Part shown: positions 63,367 through 64,000 of the stretch, in pieces
Position numbering within the stretch: position 1 is the first letter of the stretch
How the letters are laid out: each line of letters opens with the position of its first letter
NCBI RefSeq assembly: GCF_016583645.1
Contig: NZ_NRRL01000009.1
Location: 20,375 to 84,374, forward strand
Length of the DNA stretch: 64,000 nucleotides
Source of the DNA: Rhodovibrio sodomensis
GTDB taxonomy: Bacteria > Pseudomonadota > Alphaproteobacteria > Kiloniellales > Rhodovibrionaceae
Direction of reading: 5' to 3'
Translations under genes and position numbers: made by a program
The notes under the pieces: model-generated
Database searches by the model: none
Told to the model about the DNA's origin: nothing
Seen by the model: only the letters and a program-made list of their open reading frames with translations

Positions 63367-64000
63367 GTCGTCAGTGCCCGGAACGGCAGCGGCTCTGCCG
63401 GTCGCGCAAGCAGCGACATCAGCGTCGCCGCATCACGCGTCCGGTGATCCCACGCGTGCGCCGCTTGCGCGGCATAGCGGTCGAGGTGTTTCCCACTGAT
63501 CCAGTGATGCACGCCCACGACCATGCGCCGCAACAACGCGTGATACGACTCCGCCGTGTTGACGTGAACGCGCTCGCCGCTGTCAACGTCGGTCCGGGCG
63601 TACTGGCGCTTGGAATGGTTGACCGTCAGATGGCTCGGATGCGCCTGGCCGATCCGCCGGTAGGCCGGCAAAGCATCCATCATCAGTTGTGCCGTCGGAT
63701 CGATCCAGGCCCGCCAGGCGGGTGCGATCGCGTCTGTACGATGGCTTTTGATGCGGCGGGCATGGACCGAGCCGCCGAGCTCGACGGCGGTCAGTAGCAG
63801 CGGCTTTGCCGTTCCACGCCCTTTCGGGCGCGATCCGCCGCCCCTGCCAGACGCGCTGTCGTCACCGGCATCATCGTCGCCGGTGTTCCGGGGGCGCGGG
63901 TCGCCGCCAACGTAGGTTTCGTCCATCTCCACCACCCCGCGCAGGACCGGATCGTCCCCCTGCATGGCGCCGCGACGCGGCGCCGAGGGGCTGTCCATCC
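63363..64000 (-). CDS. IS1595-family DDE transposase, N-terminus outside window
   Basis: The frame reaches the window edge; about 212 C-terminal residues are visible. Catalytic residues are Asp in VVEMDETYVGGDP, Asp in QLMMDALPAYRR and Glu in VNTAESYHALLRR, and the usual end GVHHWISGKHLDRYAAQAAHAWDHR is present. An ATG at 63998 gives a continuous start, but family members have an additional zinc ribbon and HTH before this point, so it is taken as truncated by the edge. It differs from the 21227-22264 transposase, which has Asn at the third catalytic place. It overlaps tnpB by ATGA. Confidence 0.9.
   Translation of the reverse strand, partial: MDSPSAPRRGAMQGDDPVLRGVVEMDETYVGGDPRPRNTGDDDAGDDSASGRGGGSRPKGRGTAKPLLLTAVELGGSVHARRIKSHRTDAIAPAWRAWIDPTAQLMMDALPAYRRIGQAHPSHLTVNHSKRQYARTDVDSGERVHVNTAESYHALLRRMVVGVHHWISGKHLDRYAAQAAHAWDHRTRDAATLMSLLARPAEPLPFRALTT

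Overview
The window is GC-rich alphaproteobacterial DNA. The strongest phylogenetic markers are a GcrA-type cell-cycle regulator (42740-43594) and an LdtR-like MarR regulator (23641-24105), both families typical of Alphaproteobacteria. A Rhodospirillales-like halophile is possible but cannot be fixed from the sequence. Housekeeping-type genes (fliP, a CaCA cation antiporter, addB-addA, gcrA) are interspersed with a dense set of defence and mobile genes, so this looks like a chromosomal or chromid defence island.

Layout. 1-3.5 kb: the 3' part of a uracil-DNA-glycosylase-like gene, a 489-residue acidic orphan flanked by a decayed and an intact copy of a lipoprotein 3' end, and a small zinc-ribbon protein. 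3.7-16.2 kb: a complete type I-F CRISPR-Cas locus (cas1, cas2-3, csy1, csy2, csy3, cas6f) between two outward-reading arrays. Array 1 runs on the minus strand with 24 spacers and is split by an IS3-family element. Array 2 runs on the plus strand with 11 spacers and has a different repeat whose stem differs by a compensatory base-pair change. 16.3-20.3 kb: a tight three-gene operon of a GHKL-type ATPase and two unrecognised proteins, the best candidate here for an undescribed system. 20.6-23.2 kb: an AT-richer restriction-modification pair whose methyltransferase is cleanly interrupted by an IS1595-family element with an 8-bp target duplication. 23.6-31.7 kb: LdtR-like regulator, addB-addA recombination nuclease and a CaCA antiporter. 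31.8-39.2 kb: a frameshifted SUKH-type gene, a zinc-ribbon/XRE regulator and a giant DUF4011 helicase with a Vsr-like nuclease end. 39.6-43.6 kb: fliP, small orphans and gcrA.

43.7-49.7 kb: a four-gene operon with a PcfJ-domain protein and a protein that keeps a two-domain helicase layout but has lost its Walker A and DExH residues. 49.8-58.9 kb: a Upf1-like SF1 helicase, a membrane protein, a winged-helix/nucleotidyltransferase protein, an orphan and a UvrD/PcrA-type helicase. 59.1-61.7 kb: a secreted Sel1-like protein and a small-HTH protein. 61.8-64 kb: a TnpB nuclease with an intact RuvC triad, translationally coupled to an IS1595-family DDE transposase that runs off the right edge.

Functionally, Csy1-Csy3 and Cas6f should form the interference complex and process both arrays, Cas2-3 should degrade targets, and Cas1 with Cas2-3 should acquire spacers. 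The other nucleic-acid enzymes (GHKL trio, HNH restriction enzyme, AddAB, DUF4011-Vsr, Upf1-like and UvrD helicases, TnpB) make this a multi-layer island. I saw no tRNA, rRNA or replication origin.
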